From: Pseudomonadota bacterium
Lineage (GTDB): Bacteria > Desulfobacterota > Syntrophorhabdia > Syntrophorhabdales > Syntrophorhabdaceae
DNA: 46,480 nucleotides
Assembly (NCBI GenBank): GCA_026388315.1
Contig: JAPLKA010000047.1
Coordinates: forward strand, 1 to 46,480
Direction of reading: 5' to 3'
Positions within the stretch are counted from its first letter, which is position 1, and each line of letters begins with the position of its first letter. Of this stretch, positions 40,146-46,480 are shown one piece after another. Made by a program: the position numbers and the translations under genes. Below the pieces are notes generated by a model that was given only the letters and a program-made list of their open reading frames with translations, did not search any database and had not been told where the DNA came from.

Positions 40146-41095
40146 GGGTTGTTGCATCGGCAGGAAGGGAAGACGTCGCCCTTGTATATGTCATGGAATT
40201 CAAAAAAGACATGATGGTGGAGTGTGTGGAATCGATCCAGCCGCCATACCCGAGAGAGAAAAAGTGGGTTCTCATCGTTTCCACCATGTTCGGCTGTCCG
40301 GTGGGGTGTCTTATGTGTGATGCCGGTTCACATTACCGGGGAAGGCTTTCCAAAGAAGAGATGTTTGCCCAAATAGATTTTCTTATAAAAAAACGCTACG
40401 ATAACGGGTCAATACCGGTGGATAAGCTCAAGATACAGTTCGCGCGCTTAGGTGAACCTTCATTCAACCCTGAGGTGCTCCGCGTCCTCGAAGAGCTTCC
40501 CCTGAAATATAATGCCCCGGGGCTCATGCCCTCTATCTCAACCGTTGCACCTTCCGGAACAGAGGAATTCTTTGAAAGCCTCATTGTTATCAAGGAGAAG
40601 CTTTATGACAGAGGCCGCTTTCAACTTCAATTCTCTATCCACAGCACCGACGATGCGTCAAGAAACCGGCTTGTCCCCGTTAAAAAATGGAGTTTTTCAG
40701 AGATATCAAGTTACGGGGAACGATTCTGCACAAACACCGACCGTAAAGTAACTCTGAACTTCGCTCTCGCAAATGACGTGCCTGTAGAGCCTGAAGTCCT
40801 TCTGCGCCATTTCAATCCTGAAAAGTTCCTGATAAAGATAACGCCTTTAAATCCGACATACCGGGTATCTGAGAACGGACTGTCTTCTTATATCGACCCC
40901 TATCGCAACGGTTTTGACTATGCAATAGTAAAAGAGTTGTCAGACTGCGGTTATGAGGTGATTGTCAGCATAGGAGAGGTGGAGGAAAACTTCATCGGCA
41001 GCAACTGCGGACAGTACATAACAAAGCATATGACGTCACAGAAACAGATGAACGAAGGTTATACCTATCACATTCAACAATATCCGGCAGTCTAA
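40142..41095 (+). CDS. RlmN/Cfr-like radical SAM protein without the usual N-terminal domain
   Basis: A 317-residue radical SAM protein. TMFGCPVGCLMCDAG gives the cluster ligands Cys52, Cys56 and Cys59. ARLGEPSFNPEVL, FSIHSTDDASRNRLVPVKKW, IKITPLNPTYR and EENFIGSNCGQYI correspond block for block to GMGEP, SLHA...R..L.P, IPFNP and the ACGQL Cys of RlmN, the C2-methyladenosine rRNA methylase. Cys289 would be the methyl-carrying cysteine. The N-terminal helical RNA-binding domain of RlmN is missing or replaced by about 40 residues. It may be a distinct methylase with another target. The start has an AGGAGG site 9 nt upstream. It is followed by ygiQ with a TAATG overlap. Confidence 0.8.
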   Translation: MRVVASAGREDVALVYVMEFKKDMMVECVESIQPPYPREKKWVLIVSTMFGCPVGCLMCDAGSHYRGRLSKEEMFAQIDFLIKKRYDNGSIPVDKLKIQFARLGEPSFNPEVLRVLEELPLKYNAPGLMPSISTVAPSGTEEFFESLIVIKEKLYDRGRFQLQFSIHSTDDASRNRLVPVKKWSFSEISSYGERFCTNTDRKVTLNFALANDVPVEPEVLLRHFNPEKFLIKITPLNPTYRVSENGLSSYIDPYRNGFDYAIVKELSDCGYEVIVSIGEVEENFIGSNCGQYITKHMTSQKQMNEGYTYHIQQYPAV

Positions 41096-43077
41096 TGGGT
41101 AGATTTGCAGATACGGCTAAAACCTTTGCAGGCGGCCAAAATAACTTCCTTCCCCTTTCATCTGACGACTTTAAAAAGAGGGGATGGGATGCACTTGATA
41201 TAATCCTTATCACCGGCGATGCATATGTGGACCATCCATCATACGGTGCTGCCGTAATCGGGAGGGTATTGGAAAATGCCGGTTACAGGGTGGGTATTAT
41301 TCCACAGCCCGATTGGAGAAAGCCCGACGATTTCGGGAAACTGGGGAAGCCCCGCCTCTTCTTCGGTATCACCGCCGGTAATATGGATTCCATGGTGGCA
41401 AACTATACGGCAAACAAGAGACCGAGACAAAAGGACGACTATTCTCCAGGAGGAAAGGCTGGTTTGCGCCCTGACAGGGCAACAATCGTTTATGCCAACC
41501 GGATCAGGGAAGCTTTTGGAGATATTCCGATAGTTATAGGGGGAATCGAGGCAAGTCTGCGGAGATTTGCTCATTACGACTGGTGGGATAATGCGGTGAG
41601 GCGGTCTATTCTCCTCGACTCGCGGGCAGACATCCTTGTTTATGGAATGGGTGAAAGACAGGTCGTGGAAATAGCGGAAAGACTGAGCAAAAGTGAAAAC
41701 CTTTCAGGGATCAGGGGAACGGCCATTGTAACGTATAGCGGAGAGCCCCCGCTACGCGAGGACAAGCGTAGAGCGTTTAATTCCGTAGCCGAAGGCTTCA
41801 GCCTGCGTCATCCGAAGGACGTGGGACGTGGGACGTGGGACAGCGAGAAAGAAGAACCGGCGAAGCGGCGAACCGGCGATAACGAACTGGTAACACATGA
41901 CGATTTACGATTTACGAGATACGATTTACGAGATACGGCAGTTGAGATTCCTTCCTATGAAGAAGTGAAAGAGGACAAAGAGAAATTCAATGAAGCCTTC
42001 AGGCTGATCTATCAAAATCAGGATCCATTCACCGGGAAAACTATCATACAAAGGTATGCTACAAGGTGTGTCATACAGTATCCGCCGCCCCTTCCCCTTA
42101 CGGAATACCAACTGGACGCCATTTACGAGTTGCCTTACATGAAGAATCCGCATCCGTCCTATAAAGAAAAGGGTAGCATCCCTGGTTTCGAAACGGTCAG
42201 ATTTTCCCTCATCTCTCACAGAGGATGCTGCGGCGAATGCAGTTTCTGCGCCCTCTCCATGCATCAAGGAAGGATTGTCCAATCAAGAAGCAAAAAATCT
42301 ATTCTAAGAGAAGCAACATTACTTACAAAAAGAGAGGATTTCAGGGGCACCATTACCGACATAGGTGGTCCTACGGCCAATCTTTATAAGGCAAAATGCC
42401 CTTTATGGGACAGTAAAGGTGCCTGCCGGAACAAACAGTGTCTCATGCCGGAAAAATGCAAAAACCTGAAAACAGGATACAGAGATAGCATAGAATTATA
42501 CAATGAAGTCCTTTCACTGCCAAAAGTAAAACATGTTTTTTTGGAGAGCGGGATCAGATACGACCTGCTCACAGATAATGATTCCACCGGATATTTTTCA
42601 CATCTCTGCACATATCATATCAGCGGACAGATGAAGGTTGCCCCGGAACATACCGTCGATCGTGTCCTGAAATTAATGAACAAACCACCCTTCCACGTTT
42701 ATGAGACATTTGCCAAACAATATATAGAAACAAACAGGCGGCTGAAAAAAGACCAGTATCTTGTTCATTATTTCATCAGTGCCCATCCGGGCTCAACATT
42801 GGAAGATACATTTGCCCTTTCACAATATCTTATGAAAAGAAAAATCCATCCTGAACAGATTCAGGATTTCATCCCCCTACCCCTCACCCTGTCAGGCTGT
42901 ATGTACTACACAGAAAAACACCCTTTCACAGGAGAAAAGGTATATGTGGCAAAGACATTCCGGGAGCGTAAAATGCACCGTGCACTCATTCAATACAAAA
43001 ATCCGAAAAATAAAAAGCTCATCGAAGAAGCAATGAAAATTTTGAAAAAGCGTAATAAAAGTAATTCAAAACTCTAA
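41095..43077 (+). CDS. ygiQ: YgiQ-family radical SAM protein with a repeat-encoded insert
   Basis: A 660-residue UPF0313/YgiQ protein. The N-terminal domain starts KRGWDALDIILITGDAYVDHPSYG. The radical SAM cysteines are in SHRGCCGECSFCALS (around 375-390), spaced C-x3-C-x2-C, followed by DIGGPTANLYKAKC, MKVAPEHTVD and VHYFISAHPGSTLEDT. YgiQ's reaction is unknown. Between GIRGTAIVTYSGE and VEIPSYEEVKEDKEKF, normally nearly adjacent, lies an Arg/Asp/Glu-rich insert of about 60 residues (around 222-282). It is encoded by repeat DNA (roughly 41750-41940), kept in frame. Such a loop should be disordered and surface-exposed if the protein works. It is the last gene of the run that starts at amrS. 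Confidence 0.92.
   Translation: MGRFADTAKTFAGGQNNFLPLSSDDFKKRGWDALDIILITGDAYVDHPSYGAAVIGRVLENAGYRVGIIPQPDWRKPDDFGKLGKPRLFFGITAGNMDSMVANYTANKRPRQKDDYSPGGKAGLRPDRATIVYANRIREAFGDIPIVIGGIEASLRRFAHYDWWDNAVRRSILLDSRADILVYGMGERQVVEIAERLSKSENLSGIRGTAIVTYSGEPPLREDKRRAFNSVAEGFSLRHPKDVGRGTWDSEKEEPAKRRTGDNELVTHDDLRFTRYDLRDTAVEIPSYEEVKEDKEKFNEAFRLIYQNQDPFTGKTIIQRYATRCVIQYPPPLPLTEYQLDAIYELPYMKNPHPSYKEKGSIPGFETVRFSLISHRGCCGECSFCALSMHQGRIVQSRSKKSILREATLLTKREDFRGTITDIGGPTANLYKAKCPLWDSKGACRNKQCLMPEKCKNLKTGYRDSIELYNEVLSLPKVKHVFLESGIRYDLLTDNDSTGYFSHLCTYHISGQMKVAPEHTVDRVLKLMNKPPFHVYETFAKQYIETNRRLKKDQYLVHYFISAHPGSTLEDTFALSQYLMKRKIHPEQIQDFIPLPLTLSGCMYYTEKHPFTGEKVYVAKTFRERKMHRALIQYKNPKNKKLIEEAMKILKKRNKSNSKL
41818..41936. 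repeat. Period-7/8 repeat block inside ygiQ
   Basis: Three GACGTGG words (41818-41838), an AACCGGCG / AAGCGGCG / AACCGGCG octamer set (about 41855-41878), then GATTTAC, GATTTAC, GAGATAC, GATTTAC, GAGATAC (41902-41936). The block is 119 bp, 17 heptads. DNA just upstream (41755-41815) also looks foreign to the gene, with an AGGCT-TC-AGCCT hairpin. Confidence 0.8.
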
Positions 43078-43121
43078 AAATATCTTATAATGATGGGGGA
43101 AGCTTCACAGGGACATCCAAT

Positions 43122-45341
43122 ATGAATTACGAGAATCTGACAAAAGATGAGCTTGTAAACGAATTATCAAAACTCCATCAGTGCGTTGTTGATTTTAAAC
43201 ACTCGGAGTCAGAACTGAAGGAGGCTGAAACCGCCCTCCGTCAAGCCGAAGAAAAGTATCGGAATATATACGAAAATGCCACCGAAGGTGTATTCCAGAC
43301 AAGTCCTGACGGGCGTTTTATCAGCGCCAACCCCTCCCTTGCCCGCATTCATGGCTATGATTCCCCCGAAGATCTCATCAATTCAGTAGATGACATGGCT
43401 CATCAGCTCTATGTAAGCCCTGAAAGGCGTGCAGACCTCATCAGGCTCCTCCAGAAATACGGCGCTGCCCAGAACTTTGAAGTTCAGATGTACCACAAGG
43501 ATAGAACACTGCAATGGATTTCAATAAACGTAAGGGTCGTAAAGGACAAGGACGGAAAAGTCCTTTTCTATGAAGGCACCATGCAGGACATCACTCAGCG
43601 GAAGATTGCCGAGCAGTCCCTCAAGGAGAGTGAGGAGCGTTACAGGACCGCCATTGAGCATTCCAACGACGGTGTTGCCATTATACATGGAAACATCAAC
43701 CAGTATGTAAATAGAAGATTCATTGAAATGTTTGAATATGAAAGACCTGAAGAGATAATCGGTAAACCGGTCATGATGGTGGTTCATCCTGACGACCTTG
43801 AAAGGGTAACCAGCATTAATAGAAAAAGGCAGAAAGGTGAACCCGTTCCGTCACGATATGAATTCAAGGGTATTACCAGGAACAAAAAAACCATCTACAT
43901 TGAGGTTTCAGCCACAAGCACTACTTTCCGCGGGGAACCCGTTTATCTTATTTACATGAGAGATATCACCGAAAGGAAGCAAGCTGAGGATGCCATCAGA
44001 AACGAAAGAAACAGGTTTCAGACCCTATCCGAGAATGCCCCTTTCGGTATAGCCATGATCGATAAGGAAGGATACTTTACCTACATCAACCCGAAATTCA
44101 TTGAAATCTTCGGCTATACGCTGAAAGATATACCTACAGGGAAAATGTGGTTCAAAAAAGCTTATCCGGACAGGAATTATCAAAAGAAGGCTATTCTTGA
44201 TTGGATAGACGACGTTGAAAACACAAAGCCAGGCGAAAAAATGCCGAGGACTTTCGATGTAACCTGCAAGGACAATACGGTGAAAACAATCAATTTCATT
44301 CCTGTCATGCTCAGCACAGGCGAACTCATTATATCCTTTGAAGATATTACCGGACGTATAGAAGCACATAATGCCCTTATCAAGTCTCACAAAGAACTCG
44401 AAAACCTCAACAGGGCAAAAACCAAGGCCGTTAATCATATCTCACACGAGCTGAAAACGCCCATTGCTGTCATTCAGGGAAACATTCGCATTCTGAGACG
44501 CAAGCTTGAAACCATGTCGCTTATAACACATTTTCAGGGACTCATTGAGCCTCTTGAACGGAATCTGGAGCGCCTTTTTAATATCTCGCGGGAAACCGAT
44601 GAAATATTCAATGTATCCCAGGAACTTGAGGCGCTTGTTATTCTCGATGACATTGACCGCCTCTGGCAGCATATGGAAGTTTTATCCGAAATACCGTCTA
44701 ACATTCGTTCTCACTGGGAAGCGCTCAAAGACTGGACAAGTCATCATCTTTCCGGCAGCACACAAAATTTTCAATCCATCGACCTGTCTCCCTTTATTCA
44801 GTCTGTCCTCGAAAAGATGAAACACCTCTTTGCCCACAGGCATATCCGTTTTCAGATAGACGGGGAAAATTTCCTCTTCATTTCCATGGACCCCGTTATT
44901 TTAAGGGACATCGTTGAAAGTCTTGTAAAGAACGCCATCGAAAATACCCCTGATGGCGGAATCATTGTAATTACAATGGAACAAAAAAAAGATAAAATTT
45001 GGCTTCATATTACAGATTATGGGGTTGGCATTACAGAAGAAAACCAGCAGTACATATTTGACGGTCTTTTTCATACAGAGGAAACTGAATCGTACAGTTC
45101 CAAAAAACCTTATGATTTTGGAGCCGGTGGTAAAGGGCTCGAACTGCTCAGAATGAAAATCAACGGACGGCGGTTTGGTTTTGACATATCCTGCAAAACC
45201 CAGCGGTGTATCTATATCCCTTCTGACCAGGACATTTGTCCGGGAAACATTTCTCTGTGTCAGCATTGCAAATCTCCTGATGACTGTAAAAATTCCGGAG
45301 GAACCACCTTTTCTGTATCATTCCCGATTGGAACCGATTGA
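43122..45341 (+). CDS. PAS-domain sensor histidine kinase with a Cys-rich C-terminal motif
   Basis: A 739-residue, apparently soluble sensor kinase with no transmembrane segment. A coiled-coil start (1-40) leads into three PAS domains (about 42-165, 168-290 and 295-415), each ending in DIT-R. The HisKA box is NHISHELKTPIAV with His442. A long helical linker follows. The HATPase domain has the N box ESLVKNAIENTPDGG, the G1 box DYGVGITEENQ and the G2 box GAGGKGLELL. Between G2 and the last strand (SGGTTFSVSFP) is an insert with six cysteines (about 691-722: SCKTQRC, DICPG, LCQHC, DDCK), which could bind a metal or Fe-S cluster. A perfect TATAAT lies at 43086-43091 and an AGGGA site before the ATG. 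No response regulator is adjacent. Confidence 0.92.
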   Translation: MNYENLTKDELVNELSKLHQCVVDFKHSESELKEAETALRQAEEKYRNIYENATEGVFQTSPDGRFISANPSLARIHGYDSPEDLINSVDDMAHQLYVSPERRADLIRLLQKYGAAQNFEVQMYHKDRTLQWISINVRVVKDKDGKVLFYEGTMQDITQRKIAEQSLKESEERYRTAIEHSNDGVAIIHGNINQYVNRRFIEMFEYERPEEIIGKPVMMVVHPDDLERVTSINRKRQKGEPVPSRYEFKGITRNKKTIYIEVSATSTTFRGEPVYLIYMRDITERKQAEDAIRNERNRFQTLSENAPFGIAMIDKEGYFTYINPKFIEIFGYTLKDIPTGKMWFKKAYPDRNYQKKAILDWIDDVENTKPGEKMPRTFDVTCKDNTVKTINFIPVMLSTGELIISFEDITGRIEAHNALIKSHKELENLNRAKTKAVNHISHELKTPIAVIQGNIRILRRKLETMSLITHFQGLIEPLERNLERLFNISRETDEIFNVSQELEALVILDDIDRLWQHMEVLSEIPSNIRSHWEALKDWTSHHLSGSTQNFQSIDLSPFIQSVLEKMKHLFAHRHIRFQIDGENFLFISMDPVILRDIVESLVKNAIENTPDGGIIVITMEQKKDKIWLHITDYGVGITEENQQYIFDGLFHTEETESYSSKKPYDFGAGGKGLELLRMKINGRRFGFDISCKTQRCIYIPSDQDICPGNISLCQHCKSPDDCKNSGGTTFSVSFPIGTD

Positions 45342-45397
45342 AAATTTAGAATTTAATAAACCCGAAAAATGAATAAACTTACTTAACATAACATTTT

Positions 45398-45534
45398 ATA
45401 CCAATTCGGATTCAAAGATAGCACCCAGAAGGTACCCGGGCGAGGAGGAGGAGGCGACGGAGGCGTACATTTTGGTACGTCAAGGAGATGACGACGAAGT
45501 CAACAAAGTTATATGAATGAAGGCGAATTGGTAT
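45398..45534. mobile_element. MITE-like element with 11-bp perfect terminal inverted repeats
   Basis: A 137-bp block bounded by ATACCAATTCG (45398-45408) and its exact complement CGAATTGGTAT (45524-45534). Inside is a purine-rich strand (GAGGAGGAGGAGGCGACGG at about 45442-45460) and a small GTAC-ATTTTG-GTAC hairpin. It has no ORF of its own and no visible target duplication. The right end lies inside the predicted start of the following gene. It might be a non-autonomous mobile element or a structured RNA. Confidence 0.7.
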
Positions 45535-46480
45535 TAAACAAAGAAGATACGATCACAGTTGAAATAACCGATATGGCCTTTCCGGACGGTTACGGAGTCG
45601 CAAAGCATGAAGGACTCGTTATTTTTGTTCCTGATTGTGTTCCCGGTGACATCGTAAAAATAAAGATTGTAAAAACCAGTAAAAAGTTCGCCTATGGAAA
45701 GGTCCTCGAAATTGAAACCCCCTCCCCTTTCAGGGTCACCCCTGCATGCCCTCATTCTGATATATGCGGCGGCTGTACCATGCAAAACCTCTCATATGAA
45801 AAACAGCTTCAGGTTAAAGAAAATTATTTAAAAGAATCCCTGAAAAGGATTGGGAGAATCGATATTGCAAACGTCAGAATCTCATCTATTGCTCCATCGC
45901 CGGACATACATTTCTATAGAAGTAAAATCGAACTTGCCTTCGGCGAAGATGAGCATGGCATCATACTCGGTATGCGGAAAAGGGTTCCATTATCCGGGAA
46001 ATATGCATGGGATGTGACGCCCCTCGTGAAATGCGATATCTTTAGTGACATAATTCAAAAAATTATACCGCTCTTTAGAGGCTTTGCCGGCAAGAACAAC
46101 CTTTCCGCCTACAACCCGCTCACCGGTAAAGGTTTCCTGAGACATCTCATCCTGAGAGAGGCAAAATCTACCGGCAATATGATGGCTATCATCGAAACAG
46201 CGAAGGGCAAGCTGCCTGATACGACAGAACTCTGGCAAACCCTTGTACAGGAAATCCCGAACATAAAAACCCTTTACAGGATCATAAACAACCAGCCCGG
46301 GGATGTCATTCACTATGAAAGGTCTTCCAGGTTTTTCGGCGAATCATATATTACAGAATCGATGGGGGGCATAAGTTTCCGGATTTATCCCGAATCGTTT
46401 TTTCAACCCAATCCGAAGGCTGCTCACCTTTTATACTCCAGATTAGCGGAGTTTGTGCAACATGAAACCAATCCCCCCTC
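45513..46480 (+). CDS. rlmD: RlmD/RumA-TrmA family (uracil-5-)-methyltransferase, 3' end cut by window
   Basis: The first 322 residues of a SAM-dependent rRNA or tRNA uracil-5-methyltransferase. An N-terminal TRAM domain (about 12-72, TVEITDMAFPDGYGVA...VPGDIVKI) is followed by the [4Fe-4S] cysteine motif CPHSDICGGC (Cys79, Cys85, Cys88) and YEKQLQVKENYL. A fourth Cys lies in TPLVKCDIF. FRIYPESFFQPNPKAA near the window end precedes the SAM site, which is cut off. The ATG at 45513 lies inside the right end of the MITE-like element, and the first seven codons are element sequence. A TTG at 45528 behind GAAGG is an alternative. The symbol is by family; TrmA or RlmC activity is not excluded. Confidence 0.88.
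   Translation, partial: MNEGELVLNKEDTITVEITDMAFPDGYGVAKHEGLVIFVPDCVPGDIVKIKIVKTSKKFAYGKVLEIETPSPFRVTPACPHSDICGGCTMQNLSYEKQLQVKENYLKESLKRIGRIDIANVRISSIAPSPDIHFYRSKIELAFGEDEHGIILGMRKRVPLSGKYAWDVTPLVKCDIFSDIIQKIIPLFRGFAGKNNLSAYNPLTGKGFLRHLILREAKSTGNMMAIIETAKGKLPDTTELWQTLVQEIPNIKTLYRIINNQPGDVIHYERSSRFFGESYITESMGGISFRIYPESFFQPNPKAAHLLYSRLAEFVQHETNPP

Noticed and set aside
41818-41936. Possible CRISPR-like array because of regular repeats
   Set aside because: Units are 7-8 nt with no spacers, no conserved 25-40 nt repeat and no cas genes; the block is translated within ygiQ.

Overview
The window reads as a chromosomal segment of an anaerobic, Gram-negative-type bacterium. A deltaproteobacterial / Desulfobacterota (Syntrophorhabdus-like) origin is my best guess. 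It rests on general look only: a lipoprotein lytic transglycosylase, Tat and Sec signals, several radical SAM enzymes, an LsrF-type thiolase, a PAS histidine kinase with a Cys-rich tail, moderate GC and many short degenerate repeats. No taxonomic search was possible. No IS element, prophage or CRISPR array is visible.

Layout. 1-3.4 kb: two ArnT-like membrane glycosyltransferases (the first cut by the window edge) and a GNAT acetyltransferase. 3.4-7.5 kb: def-fmt and an MltD-like LysM transglycosylase on the minus strand, diverging from tatA-folK. 7.6-9.9 kb: a plus-strand lsrF-like / zinc alcohol dehydrogenase / VOC cassette converging on the trp genes. 9.9-24.7 kb: one minus-strand supraoperon, in transcription order aroF-aroB-aroD-aroE/K (fusion)-aroA-aroC-pheA-tyrA-trpE-trpG-trpD-trpC-trpF-trpB-trpA. 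It covers DAHP to chorismate and on to phenylpyruvate, hydroxyphenylpyruvate and tryptophan. 24.8-28.3 kb: the NAD operon nadC-nadA-nadB. Then fsa (plus), tRNA-Ser(GGA)-SRP RNA-dnaX-ybaB-recR (minus), a membrane spermidine-synthase-like protein, a YdcF-like protein, an apparently exported AmmeMemoRadiSam pair, and a tight run isochorismatase-FAD oxidoreductase-RlmN-like-YgiQ. A PAS histidine kinase and a partial RlmD/TrmA-type methyltransferase end the window.

The strongest discovery is the leader of the aromatic supraoperon (24602-24777). A consensus-like promoter is followed at once by a 25-codon ORF containing seven consecutive aromatic codons, Phe-Trp-Tyr-Trp-Tyr-Tyr-Tyr. After it come a segment able to form an antiterminator and a 14-bp intrinsic terminator just before aroF. 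This is a complete attenuator that would read charging of all three aromatic tRNAs at once. The DAHP synthase and TyrA encoded here have no visible regulatory domains, so the leader may replace allosteric control at the pathway entry.

Three other themes recur. First, several promoters sit so close to start codons lacking Shine-Dalgarno sequences that leaderless translation is likely (def, tatA, nadC, the aro leader, the spermidine-synthase-like gene). Second, degenerate tandem words with strict 7-nt or 9-nt period occur at about a dozen places, including inside coding sequence (signal peptide of the Memo/AMMECR1 protein, an insert in YgiQ, the TrpF C terminus). Third, two structured elements with inverted ends lie at 29127-29321 and 45398-45534; the latter supplies the likely start codon of the downstream methyltransferase gene.
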